DNA of 40,965 nt from Actinobacteria bacterium HGW-Actinobacteria-5 (GCA_002843035.1 PHEV01000020.1:1-40965); one strand, 5' to 3'; numbered from the stretch's first letter, positions 26,471 to 34,901 are shown. Translations and numbers: made by a program. Notes: a model not told the origin generated them from the sequence alone.

Positions 26471-26511
26471 AACCCGGTCTGGACAGGCGCCCACGACAAC
26501 GGGGAACGCCC

Positions 26512-26517
26512 TAGAGT
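26512..26517 (+). promoter_or_regulatory. -10 element of trpB2
   Basis: TAGAGT would start a message near 26524, giving a leader of about 50 bases that includes the AAGGAG ribosome site at 26563-26568. Confidence 0.4.
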
Positions 26518-26575
26518 GCTGCCCGGTCGGTCAACGGTGCCCGGCCACCTGGACAGGATGCGAAGGAGCGCTGAG

Positions 26576-27928
26576 TTGCCCGAGAACGTCGAGCCGATGG
26601 ACGAGCTGAACCAACCGGACCCGATGCAGACGAAGGTGGTGCTGGACGAGTCCCAGATGCCCACGCACTGGTACAACATCGTCGCCGACCTGCCCACTCC
26701 GCCGCCGCCGCACCTGCATCCGGGCACCCAGCAGCCGCTGGTGCCCGACGACCTGGCCGCGCTGTTCCCGATGGGTCTGATCGAGCAGGAGGCGTCCACC
26801 GAACGCTGGATCGAGATCCCCAAGGCGGTACACGACATCTACCGGCTGTGGCGGCCGTCCCCGTTCTACCGGGCGCGCCGGCTGGAGCAGGCCCTGGGCA
26901 CCACGGCCAGGATCTACTACAAGTACGAAGGCGCCTCGCCGGTGGGCAGCCACAAGACCAACTCGGCGGTCGCACAGGCCTACTTCAACAAGCTCGCCGG
27001 GCGCCTGCGCCTCACCACCGAGACCGGAGCCGGGCAGTGGGGCTCTGCCCTCGCCTTCGCCTGCCAGGTGTTCGGGATGAGCTGTGACATCTGGCAGGTG
27101 CGTTCGAGCTACGACGGCAAGCCCTATCGGCACGTGCTGATGGAGACCTTCGGAGCAAGCGTGGTGGCGAGCCCGTCCGAGCTGACCGACGCCGGACGCG
27201 CCCTGCGCGAGCAGTTCCCGGACACCTCCGGCTCGCTCGGCATGGCGATCAGCGAGGCGGTTGAGGCGGCAGCAAAGGACGAGAGCGCCAGCTACTCACT
27301 CGGTTCGGTGCTGAACCACGTGCTGCTGCACCAGACGGTGATCGGCCAGGAGGCGCTCAAGCAGCTCAAGCTGTTCGGCGAGCGCCCCGCGGACTACCTG
27401 TTCGCCTGCGCCGGCGGCGGTTCGAACCTGGCCGGGATCAGCTTCCCGTTCATCCGGGAGAACCTGGAGGGCCGTGCGGAGACGAAGATCGTTGCCTGCG
27501 AGCCGAAGGCCGCCCCGTCACTCACCGAGGGCGAGTACCGCTACGACTTCGGCGACACCGCCCACCTGACGCCGCTGCTGAAGATGTACTCCCTCGGCGC
27601 CGACTTCGTGCCGGACCCGGTGCACGCCGGCGGCCTGCGCTACCACGGCATGGCGCCGCTGGTCAGCCACTGCTACCACGAGGGCCTGATCGACGCGATT
27701 TCGGTGAAGCAGCTCGAGGCGTTCGAGGCCGGGGTGATGTTCGCCCGGGCCGAGGGCATCGTTCCGGCGTCGGAGTCGAACCACGCCATCGCCGGCGCGA
27801 TCCGGCAGGCTCGGAAGGCGACCGAGGACGGCGAGTCGCCCGTGATCGTGATCGGCGTCTCGGGTTCCGGGCAGCTGGACCTGCCGGCCTACGCCGAGTT
27901 CCTCGCCGGGGACATGGCCGACAGCTGA
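26576..27928 (+). CDS. TrpB2-type tryptophan synthase beta-like PLP enzyme
   Basis: A 450-residue PLP enzyme of the TrpB2 branch, longer than the TrpB1 that pairs with TrpA. It has the extended N-terminus ([20 protein letters not shown]), [12 protein letters not shown], the PLP lysine (Lys127) in [26 protein letters not shown] and the phosphate-binding [11 protein letters not shown]. TrpB2 enzymes make tryptophan from indole and serine, or act on other substrates; the physiological role in actinobacteria is unclear. TTG 26576 is chosen because AAGGAG lies 7 bases upstream; ATG 26558 has no ribosome site. No trpA or other trp gene is nearby. A strong hairpin follows the stop. Confidence 0.9.
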   Translation: MPENVEPMDELNQPDPMQTKVVLDESQMPTHWYNIVADLPTPPPPHLHPGTQQPLVPDDLAALFPMGLIEQEASTERWIEIPKAVHDIYRLWRPSPFYRARRLEQALGTTARIYYKYEGASPVGSHKTNSAVAQAYFNKLAGRLRLTTETGAGQWGSALAFACQVFGMSCDIWQVRSSYDGKPYRHVLMETFGASVVASPSELTDAGRALREQFPDTSGSLGMAISEAVEAAAKDESASYSLGSVLNHVLLHQTVIGQEALKQLKLFGERPADYLFACAGGGSNLAGISFPFIRENLEGRAETKIVACEPKAAPSLTEGEYRYDFGDTAHLTPLLKMYSLGADFVPDPVHAGGLRYHGMAPLVSHCYHEGLIDAISVKQLEAFEAGVMFARAEGIVPASESNHAIAGAIRQARKATEDGESPVIVIGVSGSGQLDLPAYAEFLAGDMADS

Positions 27929-27933
27929 GCAAC

Positions 27934-27970
27934 GCAGAAGGGCCGCCCCCGGTGGGGGCGGCCCTTCTGC
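27934..27970. terminator. Perfect 17-bp hairpin after trpB2
   Basis: GCAGAAGGGCCGCCCCC (27934-27950) is fully complementary to 27954-27970 over a 3-base loop. It lies 5 bases after the trpB2 stop and 10 bases from the convergent gene's stop, so it can serve both directions. Confidence 0.88.
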
Positions 27971-27980
27971 ATGCACGACC

Positions 27981-28748
27981 TCAGGGGTTCGCGGAACCGC
28001 CGTCCTCCGGCTTCGCGGGCGCCTCGGGCGCGTCCGGGGGCTCGGAATAGCCGGGGCCGGTCGGGACGCCAGTGGGGTACGACGGCCCCGCGGACGGGTA
28101 GCCCGGCACCGGTGGGTAGCCGGGCGGGTACGCCTGCTGGGGGTACGGGTAGCTGCCCTGGCCCTGCGGGTAGCCGCCCTGCGGATAGCCGGCGGGAGGC
28201 TGCGGCGGATAGCCCTGCGGCGCCGGGGCGGCCGGGGCCTGGACCGGGTTGAACTGGGCGGCGCGGGCGCCCGGCATGGCCGAGATCAGCTCCCTGGCCT
28301 GCCCCGCGACCTTGTGCTCGGCCAGCACCTCGTACTTTGTGGCCATCGTCTGCGAGACCGAACGGAAGTCGCGCTTGCCCTGGCTCATCCAGTAGCCGAG
28401 GGCTGCGAACACGATCCCGACGATGATGCCCACGCCGAGGGCGTACAGGGCCAGGAACACGAAGTTTGCTGCGGGCATGAACAGCCACATCACCAGGGTG
28501 ATCATCAGGCCGGTCGTGAGGCCGCTCTGCACGCCGGAGCCGATCACGGTACCCCAGCTGCGACGGCCGAGAACCCGCTCGATCGACCTCAGCTCGGTGC
28601 CGACGATGCAGAGGTTCTCGACCGGGAACTTCGCGTCGGCGAGGAAGTCCACCACCTGCTGCGCCTCGTCGTAGGAGCCGAACACCCCGACCGACTGGGG
28701 GTACTCGAGCTTGAAGAGGCTGCTCAGCCTCGGGACCGGCTGGCTCAC
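27981..28748 (-). CDS. Membrane protein with general-stress-protein (GSP17M/YflT-like) domain and Pro/Gly/Tyr-rich tail
   Basis: A 255-residue protein. Residues ~18-60 match a general-stress YflT-like domain (VGVFGSYDEAQQVVDFLADA, then FPVENLCIVGTELRSIERVL). Two membrane helices follow at about 66-90 and 93-118, and the last ~85 residues are a low-complexity tail of repeated PPGYP/GGYPQ units. Such tails often mediate self-association, but this is not tested here. GTG 28748 overlaps the stop of the upstream lyase gene (GTGA) and has GGAGGAG as ribosome site, so the two genes form an operon. The function is unknown; the stress-protein name is historical. Confidence 0.8.
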   Translation of the reverse strand: MSQPVPRLSSLFKLEYPQSVGVFGSYDEAQQVVDFLADAKFPVENLCIVGTELRSIERVLGRRSWGTVIGSGVQSGLTTGLMITLVMWLFMPAANFVFLALYALGVGIIVGIVFAALGYWMSQGKRDFRSVSQTMATKYEVLAEHKVAGQARELISAMPGARAAQFNPVQAPAAPAPQGYPPQPPAGYPQGGYPQGQGSYPYPQQAYPPGYPPVPGYPSAGPSYPTGVPTGPGYSEPPDAPEAPAKPEDGGSANP

Positions 28749-29692
28749 TGGTTCTCCTCCATTCCGGCGGCCCGGCCACGGGCCAGGATGGCGGCGGCCA
28801 GTTTGACCCCCGCCTCGTCCACCATCTCGTCGTCGACCACGATCGCGCCCACCGCACCCTGCGCGAGTTCGGTGGCGTGGGCGTAGGCCGCCATGATCCG
28901 CTGTGCCCGCTCGAAGTCGGCGGGCTTCGGCGAGAACACCACGTTGCCGGCCTCCACCTGGGCCGGGTGCAGGACCCATTTGCCGTCATAGCCCAGGGCT
29001 GCGCTCAGCTCGGCCGAGCGGCGGAACCCTTCGACGTCGCGGATCGCAACGAACGGCCCGTCGATGGCCTGCAGCCCGTGTGCCCGCGCAGCGACCAGGA
29101 TCGACATCAGCACGTGGTGGAACGCGTCCGCGGGGTAGCCGGCCGGCTGGGCGCCGACGTTCAGGCCGCCCATGCCGAGGCTCGCCATGAAGTCGCCGGG
29201 ACCGAACACGAGGCTGGCCAGCCGCGGGCTCGCCGCGGCGATCTCGTTGACGTGGAGAAGGCCGACAGCGTCCTCGATCTGCACCTCGAGGCCGATCCGC
29301 CCGACCGGCAGTCCGGCGGTGTGCTCGACCTGGGTGAGCAGCAGGTCCAGCGCCTGAACCTGAGCGGCCGACTGGGTCTTCGGCAGCACGAGCGCGTCGA
29401 TCCGGGCGCCGGCGCCGGCGCCGGCGACCACATCGATCACGTCGCCGTAGGTCCAGGGGCTCTCCCAGCCGTTCACGCGCACGGTGACCAGGCCCGCGGC
29501 GAAGCCGCGCTCATCGTTCAGCCCGGCGACGATGCGCTGCCGCGACTCCACCTTCACTGCGGGCGCGACCGCGTCCTCCAGATCGAGGAAGATCCCGTCG
29601 ACCGCGAGCGTGCGGGCCTTCTCGATGAAACGGTCGGACGAGCCGGGAACGGCCAGGATGGTGCGGCGGGGAACGGCTCGATCGCTACTCAC
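28745..29692 (-). CDS. CitE-like CoA-ester lyase (HpcH/HpaI aldolase family)
   Basis: A 315-residue TIM-barrel enzyme of the citrate lyase beta / malyl-CoA lyase family. Landmarks are RTILAVPGSSDRFIEKA, GIFLDLEDAVAPAVK (Mg-binding acidic residues), VLPKTQSAAQV, IGLEVQIEDAVGLLHV, SLVFGPGDFMASLGM and GKWVLHPAQVEAGN. Homologues split malyl-CoA, beta-methylmalyl-CoA or citramalyl-CoA. No other citrate lyase subunit or glyoxylate-pathway gene is nearby, so this is not a classical citrate lyase and the substrate is open. GTG 29692 has a TAGGCT -10 element 6 bases upstream, so the operon probably begins as a leaderless mRNA here. Confidence 0.85.
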   Translation of the reverse strand: MSSDRAVPRRTILAVPGSSDRFIEKARTLAVDGIFLDLEDAVAPAVKVESRQRIVAGLNDERGFAAGLVTVRVNGWESPWTYGDVIDVVAGAGAGARIDALVLPKTQSAAQVQALDLLLTQVEHTAGLPVGRIGLEVQIEDAVGLLHVNEIAAASPRLASLVFGPGDFMASLGMGGLNVGAQPAGYPADAFHHVLMSILVAARAHGLQAIDGPFVAIRDVEGFRRSAELSAALGYDGKWVLHPAQVEAGNVVFSPKPADFERAQRIMAAYAHATELAQGAVGAIVVDDEMVDEAGVKLAAAILARGRAAGMEENQ

Positions 29693-29698
29693 CGTTCC

Positions 29699-29704
29699 AG
29701 CCTA
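29699..29704 (-). promoter_or_regulatory. -10 element of the CoA-ester lyase gene
   Basis: TAGGCT on the minus strand ends 6 bases before GTG 29692. Confidence 0.5.
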
Positions 29705-29786
29705 TTGCAGGGCCGGGACGGTCCGGCTATGCGTCGCCTGTGTGAATCCTGCGGACCACCGACCGGTCGAGGTGCGCGGAGGAGGG

Positions 29787-30935
29787 TCAGCCGACCGGCG
29801 TGACGCCGAGCTTGAGGCCGGCCAGGTTCCGCTTGCGCGAGGCCAGTCGCTCGGCGAGTGCCATCAGGACGGCAGCCGCGGGACGATCCGGCCCGGTGGC
29901 CACCAGGGGGACGCCGAGGTCTCCGCCCGCCGCGAGTGAGGGGTCCATCGGCACCTCGGCGAGCAGGGGCACCTCGTAGCCGAGCCGCGCACTCAGCGTT
30001 CCGGCCACCTCGGCACCGCCACCGGTACCGAACACGTCCACGCGGTGGCTCTCGCCGCACTTCGGGCAGGTCACCTCGAGGTAGGCCATGTTCTCGATGA
30101 CGCCGATCACCTTCTGGTCGAGCATCGATGCCATCGTGCCCGCACGCTCGGCCACCTCCGCGGACGCCTGCTGCGGCGTGGTCACCACGATTACCTCGGC
30201 GTTCGGCAGCTTCTGGCCCAGCGACAGCGCCACGTCACCGGTGCCCGGCGGCAGGTCGACGATCAGGTAGTCGAGGTCACCCCAGTAGACGTCGGCGAGG
30301 AACTGCTGCAGCGCCCGGTCGAGGATCGGCCCGCGCCACGCGATCACCTGGTCGCGGCTCTCCTTCAACATGCCGATGGAGATCACCCGCAGGCCCATCG
30401 TCGGTACCGGCATGATCATCCCGTCGACCGAGGTCGGCATGGCGTCCATCAGGCCGAGCATCTGCGGGATCGAGTGGCCGTAGATGTCGGCGTCCAGCAC
30501 GCCGACGCTCTTGCCCTTCGCTGCCAGCGCCATCGCCAGGTTCACGGTGACCGAGCTCTTCCCCACCCCGCCCTTGCCGGACGCGACCAGCAGCACCTGG
30601 GTGAGCGAGTCTGGCTTGGCGAACGGGATGTCGCGCTCCTCACGTCCGCCACGAAGCTGCTTCTTCAGTTCGGCGCGCTGCTCCTCGCTCATCGCTCCGA
30701 GGCTCACCTGCACTCCGGTGATGCCCTCGACACCCGAGACGGCGTTGGTGACGTCGGCCTCGATCGTGTTCGACAGCGGGCAGCCCGAGATCGTGAGCAG
30801 CACCGACACGGACGCGACCCCTGCGTCGTCGACGTCCACGGACTCGACCATGCCGAGTTCTGTGATCGGGCGGTGGATCTCGGGGTCGATGACCCCGGCG
30901 AGTGCGGTGTGGACGGCAGTGACCAGGTCAGACAT
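29787..30935 (-). CDS. mrp: Mrp/NBP35-type iron-sulfur cluster carrier ATPase
   Basis: A 382-residue P-loop protein that carries Fe-S clusters to target proteins. The N-terminal ~80 residues form a MIP18/DUF59 domain (VIDPEIHRPITELGMVESVD, ISGCPLSNTI). The ATPase domain follows, with the deviant Walker A VASGKGGVGKSS at about 118-129, DADIYGHSIPQMLG, and DYLIVDLPPGTGDV. The cluster-binding CxxC is in VTCPKCGESH. ATG 30935 is chosen because TAGTGT lies 7 bases upstream and MSDLVTAVH is the usual start; the longer frame from 30971 has no support. The gene is monocistronic. The same gene lies near DUF1003, MgtE-N and tatB genes in mycobacteria. Confidence 0.95.
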   Translation of the reverse strand: MSDLVTAVHTALAGVIDPEIHRPITELGMVESVDVDDAGVASVSVLLTISGCPLSNTIEADVTNAVSGVEGITGVQVSLGAMSEEQRAELKKQLRGGREERDIPFAKPDSLTQVLLVASGKGGVGKSSVTVNLAMALAAKGKSVGVLDADIYGHSIPQMLGLMDAMPTSVDGMIMPVPTMGLRVISIGMLKESRDQVIAWRGPILDRALQQFLADVYWGDLDYLIVDLPPGTGDVALSLGQKLPNAEVIVVTTPQQASAEVAERAGTMASMLDQKVIGVIENMAYLEVTCPKCGESHRVDVFGTGGGAEVAGTLSARLGYEVPLLAEVPMDPSLAAGGDLGVPLVATGPDRPAAAVLMALAERLASRKRNLAGLKLGVTPVG

Positions 30936-30942
30936 GGGCGCA

Positions 30943-30948
30943 ACACTA
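30943..30948 (-). promoter_or_regulatory. -10 element of mrp
   Basis: TAGTGT on the minus strand ends 7 bases before ATG 30935. Confidence 0.5.
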
Positions 30949-31003
30949 GTTCGGTCCGCACGCGCGCCCAAACCGGAGTGGAATACCGGACGGGGTGCGA
31001 GGT

Positions 31004-31504
31004 TCAGTTCGTCCTGACCTTGGGATCCTCCGGGTCACGACCCAGCTCATCGAGCAGGTCGCGCAGCTCCGAGCGGATGAAGTCGCGGGTGGCGACGTCG
31101 TTCATCCGCATCCGCAGGGACGCGATCTCGCGCGCGAGGAAGTCCATGTCGGCGCGGGACTGCGCGGCCACCTCGCGGTCGTGCTCCAGGCTGACCCGGT
31201 CCCTGGCCTCCTGCCGGTTCTGCGCCAGCAGGATCAGTGGGGCGGCGTAGGAGGCCTGCAGGGACAGCGCAAGGGTGAGGAACAGGAAGGGGAACGGGTC
31301 CGGCGCCAGGGCCTGCGGTGCGAACACGTTCCAGAGCACCCAGGCGACGATGATGATCGTCATCCAGATCAGGAAGTGCGCCGTACCCATCCAGCGCGCG
31401 AACGACTCGGCGAAGCTGCCGAAGGTGTCCTGGTCCATCCGCATCCGCGGGAGCCACTCGTTTCGGCGGCGACCGGGCGTGTCGAGGCGGTTCTGCCTAG
31501 CCAT
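31004..31504 (-). CDS. DUF1003 membrane protein
   Basis: A 166-residue protein with two membrane helices, at about 43-62 (HFLIWMTIIIVAWVLWNVF) and 71-95 (PFLFLTLALSLQASYAAPLI), followed by LLAQNRQEARDR and a long charged coiled coil. This is the standard DUF1003 pattern. The function is unknown, although the family is often coupled to Mg-transport-like genes. Its ATG lies 8 bases inside the end of the upstream PRC/MgtE-N/CBS gene, so the two are co-translated and probably work together. Confidence 0.92.
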   Translation of the reverse strand: MARQNRLDTPGRRRNEWLPRMRMDQDTFGSFAESFARWMGTAHFLIWMTIIIVAWVLWNVFAPQALAPDPFPFLFLTLALSLQASYAAPLILLAQNRQEARDRVSLEHDREVAAQSRADMDFLAREIASLRMRMNDVATRDFIRSELRDLLDELGRDPEDPKVRTN

Positions 31505-32762
31505 CGGTCACCTCCACATCGAGCCGGTCCAGCTGCACCCCGCGCCAGTCGTTGGGCAGGATGTGGTCGAGCACGTCGTCGACCGTGACCGCGCCCAGCA
31601 GCCGCCGCTCCGCGTCGACCACCGGCGCACAGACCAGGTCGTAGGTCGCGAAGTAGCGACTCACCTGTGCGATGTTGCTCTGCGGGGTGAGCGGCGTGAT
31701 GTCGGGGTCGATCAGGCCCGCGACCAGCATGGACGGCGGCTCGCGCAGCAGTCGCTGGATGTGCACGGCGCCGAGGTAGCGGCCGGTCGGGGTATCCATG
31801 GGGGGCCGGCAGATGAACGCCAGCGCCGCCATCGCCGGGGTGATCTCCTGGCGCCGGACGGCCGCGAGCGCGTCCGCGACGGTCGCGTCCGCGTTCAGCA
31901 CAACCGGCTCGGGGTTCATCAGGCCGCCGGCGGTGGCCGCGTCGTACCTGAGCAGGGTCCGGACGTCCTTCGCCTCCTCCGGCTCCATCTGTTCCAGGAT
32001 CGTCTCGGCCAGTTCGGAGTCGAGCTCGGCGATCAGGTCGGCGGCGTCGTCGGGATCCATCTCCTCGAGCACGTCAGCGGCGCGCTCGGTGTCGAGGGAC
32101 GCGATCACGTCCACCTGCTCGTCCTCCGGCAGCTCCTCCAGCGCTTCGGCCAGCCGGTCGTCATCCATGGCCTGGACGACAGCCGCCCGCAGCAACGGAT
32201 CCATGTCGTGCAGCTCCCGGGCCACGTCGGCCGGCTTGAGCTCGCTGAGTCGCATCACCTGCTGCTCGGCATCCCTGGGAGCCGGCTTCTCGATGAAGTC
32301 GGGCACCTCCGACCAGTCCACGATCGTGACGTGGCCACGCTGGAACGGACGCCGTCCAGCCTCACGCAGCGCCACCTCCGCGAGCACCCAGTCGTGGGAG
32401 CGATTGCGCTTGATGGCAACGTCGAAGATGGTCTCCTCGCCACTGGCTCCCTGCCGGGTCACCGTGCGGTCGAACAGGTTGTCGACCACCAGCGTCTCCC
32501 GCTCACGCTGGGAGAACCGCACCGTGTTGACCAGGCCGGAGATGATCACCTGGTTGGGGTCGATCGAGTGCACGCGCTCCATCGGGAAGAAGATCCTGCG
32601 CAGTGCGAACAGCTCCACCACCAGTCCCTTGACCCGCGGCGGACGGTTGCCGGAACGGTTCTGGATGACGACGTCACGGACCTTGCCGACCTGCTCGCCA
32701 TTGGGGTCGAGCAGGGGCAGTCCCTTGATCCTCGAAACGAAGATCGACGATGCCGAGGTCAC
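31497..32762 (-). CDS. PRC-barrel / MgtE N-terminal / CBS-pair protein without a channel domain
   Basis: A 421-residue cytoplasmic protein. A PRC-barrel lies near residues 8-85 (GLPLLDPNGEQVGKVRDVVI), then a second PRC-like part to ~160. A MgtE-N superhelix with repeated acidic motifs follows (LEELPEDEQVDVIASLDTE, LEEMDPDDAADLIAELDSE), then two CBS domains to the end. True MgtE channels continue into five membrane helices; none are present. It may sense Mg or adenine nucleotides and act on the partner DUF1003 protein, which is inference from the 8-base gene overlap. GTG 32762 has TACCCT 7 bases upstream. Confidence 0.9.
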   Translation of the reverse strand: MTSASSIFVSRIKGLPLLDPNGEQVGKVRDVVIQNRSGNRPPRVKGLVVELFALRRIFFPMERVHSIDPNQVIISGLVNTVRFSQRERETLVVDNLFDRTVTRQGASGEETIFDVAIKRNRSHDWVLAEVALREAGRRPFQRGHVTIVDWSEVPDFIEKPAPRDAEQQVMRLSELKPADVARELHDMDPLLRAAVVQAMDDDRLAEALEELPEDEQVDVIASLDTERAADVLEEMDPDDAADLIAELDSELAETILEQMEPEEAKDVRTLLRYDAATAGGLMNPEPVVLNADATVADALAAVRRQEITPAMAALAFICRPPMDTPTGRYLGAVHIQRLLREPPSMLVAGLIDPDITPLTPQSNIAQVSRYFATYDLVCAPVVDAERRLLGAVTVDDVLDHILPNDWRGVQLDRLDVEVTDG

Positions 32763-32769
32763 GTTCGGC

Positions 32770-32775
32770 AGGGTA
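32770..32775 (-). promoter_or_regulatory. -10 element of the PRC/MgtE-N/CBS operon
   Basis: TACCCT on the minus strand ends 7 bases before GTG 32762. Confidence 0.45.
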
Positions 32776-32810
32776 CCGCGTCCAGGCGTCCGAACCCATG
32801 CGGTGGAGGG

Positions 32811-33218
32811 TCAGGTCGCCTCGGTGTCCCAGGCCAGCGGGCCCGCAGCGACCGGCTCGGGAGCCGGATCCGGCTGGTAGCCCGGGGAGGGAGTCATCGA
32901 CGCCGCCGCGAGTTCGGCCGCCACCGGCGCCAGGTCCGACTTCAGCGGCGCCAATTCGGACTTCACCGGCTCGAGTTCCGCCTGCACGGGATCGAGCAGG
33001 TGTTTGGTGACCATCGCTCTGGGGTTGGTCAGCTCGAGGTCGGCGAACTCGGGTCCGAGTTCCTCGCGCAGCTTGCCCTGGGCGTCGTTGGCGATGTTGC
33101 GCAGGTAGTTGAGGACACGGGCGGTCTTGCGGGCCAGTTCGGGCAGCTTTTCGGGACCGAAGATGATCACGGCCAGCACGGCCAGGACCAGGATCTCGGT
33201 CCAGTCGAAGTTACCCAC
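32811..33218 (-). CDS. tatB: Sec-independent (twin-arginine) translocase subunit TatB
   Basis: A 135-residue membrane protein that binds folded Tat substrates together with TatC. It has the short N-terminal helix (FDWTEILVLAVLAVIIFGPE), the conserved Gly-Pro hinge with EKLPEL, and an amphipathic helix (ARKTARVLNYLRNIANDAQG). The C-terminal region includes four back-to-back heptads of the form P-V/L-x-x-E/D-L-E/A at residues 77-104, then a Pro-rich tail. TatA is close in sequence, but length and the EFADLEL segment favour TatB. GTG 33218 has TAACCT 6 bases upstream. tatA and tatC are not in this window. Confidence 0.92.
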   Translation of the reverse strand: MGNFDWTEILVLAVLAVIIFGPEKLPELARKTARVLNYLRNIANDAQGKLREELGPEFADLELTNPRAMVTKHLLDPVQAELEPVKSELAPLKSDLAPVAAELAAASMTPSPGYQPDPAPEPVAAGPLAWDTEAT

Positions 33219-33224
33219 GGCGCA

Positions 33225-33230
33225 AGGTTA
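33225..33230 (-). promoter_or_regulatory. -10 element of tatB
   Basis: TAACCT on the minus strand ends 6 bases before GTG 33218. It lies in the 20-base gap after dapA, so tatB can be expressed on its own. Confidence 0.45.
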
Positions 33231-33238
33231 GTCCCGGA

Positions 33239-34120
33239 TCAGAGCCCCGACGCGGCGAGGATCGCGGTGAACGTGGTCGCCTGCTGCGGGGTGGCGTCCA
33301 GCAGCGGCTTGCGGACGGAACCGGGCGCGAATCCGCGGGCCGCCAGCCCCGCCTTGACCAGCATGCAGCCCTGGGTTGCGAACACACCGAGGTAGACCGG
33401 CAGCAGCGCGGCGTTCAGCGCGGTCGCGCGCGCCACGTCGCCGGCCACGAACGCGTCGATCATCTCCCGGGTGCGCCGCCCCGTGAAATGAGTGGAGGTG
33501 CCGACGACGCCGACACCTCCCACCGCGAGCAGGGGCAGGGTCATCGCGTCGTCGCCGGAGTAGTACGCCAGGTCGGTGGCGGCCATCACCTGGGCGGAGG
33601 CGACCGGCTGGGCCTTCGCATCCTTCACCGCGACGATGTTCGGGTGCCCGGCGATCTGGATCATCGTTGCCGTCTCGACCGGGATGCCGGCGCGGTGCGG
33701 AATGTCGTAGATCATGATCGGCAGGCTGGTGGCGTCCGCGACGGTCAGGAAGTGGTCGGCCAGCGCGTCCTGCGGCGGCCGGCTGTAGTACGGCGTGACC
33801 ACGAGCAGGCCGTGGACGCCGGCCTGCTCGGCCTGCCGGGCCAGCTCGATCGTGTGGTGGGTGTCGAAGGTGCCGACGCCGGCCACGATCTTCGCCCGGT
33901 CACCGACCTCGGCCAGCACCGCTTCGAGCAGGGCGAGCTTCTCTGCGTCCGTGGTGGTCGGAGACTCCCCCGTGGTGCCGTTGACCACCAGCGAGTCGTT
34001 GCCCTGCTCGTCGACGAGATGAGCAGCCAGGCGCCTGGCCTCGGCGAGGTTCAGTGACCCGTCCACGGCGAACGGGGTGACCATGGCCGTCTGGACCCGA
34101 CCAAAAGGCAGCGCTGTCAT
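33239..34120 (-). CDS. dapA: 4-hydroxy-tetrahydrodipicolinate synthase
   Basis: DapA condenses pyruvate with aspartate semialdehyde, the first step specific to lysine and diaminopimelate, needed for peptidoglycan. The 293-residue TIM-barrel protein has VVNGTTGESPTTTDAEK, LLVVTPYYSRPP (catalytic Tyr), MIYDIPHRAGIPV and the Schiff-base lysine in NIVAVKDAKAQ. ATG 34120 has TAGGCT 7 bases upstream, fitting a leaderless message. The next gene on this strand, tatB, starts 20 bases after its stop and has its own -10 element. Confidence 0.95.
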   Translation of the reverse strand: MTALPFGRVQTAMVTPFAVDGSLNLAEARRLAAHLVDEQGNDSLVVNGTTGESPTTTDAEKLALLEAVLAEVGDRAKIVAGVGTFDTHHTIELARQAEQAGVHGLLVVTPYYSRPPQDALADHFLTVADATSLPIMIYDIPHRAGIPVETATMIQIAGHPNIVAVKDAKAQPVASAQVMAATDLAYYSGDDAMTLPLLAVGGVGVVGTSTHFTGRRTREMIDAFVAGDVARATALNAALLPVYLGVFATQGCMLVKAGLAARGFAPGSVRKPLLDATPQQATTFTAILAASGL

Positions 34121-34127
34121 GGGGGTA

Positions 34128-34133
34128 AGCCTA
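34128..34133 (-). promoter_or_regulatory. -10 element of dapA
   Basis: TAGGCT on the minus strand ends 7 bases before ATG 34120. Confidence 0.5.
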
Positions 34134-34232
34134 GGCGGTTCGGGCCGGGGCCACCTCGACTCCGTCTCACCCCTTTGTCGAGACTCCCCACCCGGCTTTG
34201 GGTCCGCACTCTTCGGTGGAGGGCCGCCTCGC

Positions 34233-34238
34233 TAGGCT
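34233..34238 (+). promoter_or_regulatory. -10 element of the O-methyltransferase gene
   Basis: TAGGCT ends 6 bases before GTG 34245, the same hexamer as dapA on the other strand 100 bases away. Confidence 0.5.
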
Positions 34239-34244
34239 GAGCGC

Positions 34245-34901
34245 GTGACTGCACCGAAGAACCCCTCTCGCGCGTCCGCGATCGCGGCGACGCTCGCCTT
34301 CGCCGAAGCGTTCGTCGCGGAGTCCGACGGTGCCGAGGCAGCTCGTCGACGCGCAGACGACCTCGGCGTGGAGTGCATCAGCACCGGCGTGGCGGCGACG
34401 CTCACGCTGCTCGCCAGGGTGGTCAATGCCCGGGCCGTGGCCGAGATCGGCACCGGGACGGGCGTCTCCGCGCTGGCCCTGCTCGCCGGCATGGCCTCCG
34501 ACGGCGTGCTGACCAGCATCGACGCAGAGGCCGAGCATCAGCTGGCCGCGCGGGAGGTACTCACCGCGGAGGGCGTGCCGAGTCGCAGGGTGCGGTTGAT
34601 CGCGGGGCAGGCGCTGAGCGTGCTGCCCAAGCTCACCGACGGCGCCTACGACCTGGTCTACATCGACGGCGATCCCCTCGAGTACGTCGAGTACGTCGCC
34701 CAGGCGCAGGGGCTGCTGCGCCCCGGCGGGGTGCTCGTGCTGCACCACGCCCTGTGGCAGGACCTGGTCGCCGACGAGCGCAACGAGGACGACGAGCCGC
34801 TGATCATCCGGGAGGCGCTGGAGGCCGTGCTGACCGACGAGTCCTTCACCCCCGCACTGCTGCCGGTCGGTGACGGCCTGCTGGTCGCGGTCAGGAACTG
34901 A
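34245..34901 (+). CDS. SAM-dependent O-methyltransferase, class I
   Basis: A 218-residue methyltransferase of the catechol/caffeoyl-CoA type. The SAM-binding motif is VVNARAVAEIGTGTGVSALAL near residue 65, with the acidic residue in LTSIDAEAEHQ, the metal-site-like DLVYIDGDPLEYVEYV and GLLRPGGVLVLHHALW. It resembles mycobacterial Rv1220c, which lies near sigE and tatB in that genome. Its substrate is unknown; here HHALWQD replaces the more usual DNVLW stretch of the family. GTG start with TAGGCT 6 bases upstream. Its last 11 bases overlap the convergent MFS gene. Confidence 0.9.
   Translation: MTAPKNPSRASAIAATLAFAEAFVAESDGAEAARRRADDLGVECISTGVAATLTLLARVVNARAVAEIGTGTGVSALALLAGMASDGVLTSIDAEAEHQLAAREVLTAEGVPSRRVRLIAGQALSVLPKLTDGAYDLVYIDGDPLEYVEYVAQAQGLLRPGGVLVLHHALWQDLVADERNEDDEPLIIREALEAVLTDESFTPALLPVGDGLLVAVRN

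Noticed and set aside
24725-26494. A 589-codon minus-strand frame opposite pepP
   Set aside because: pepP has all five metal ligands; the minus frame is its shadow and part of it is translated from the tandem repeats.
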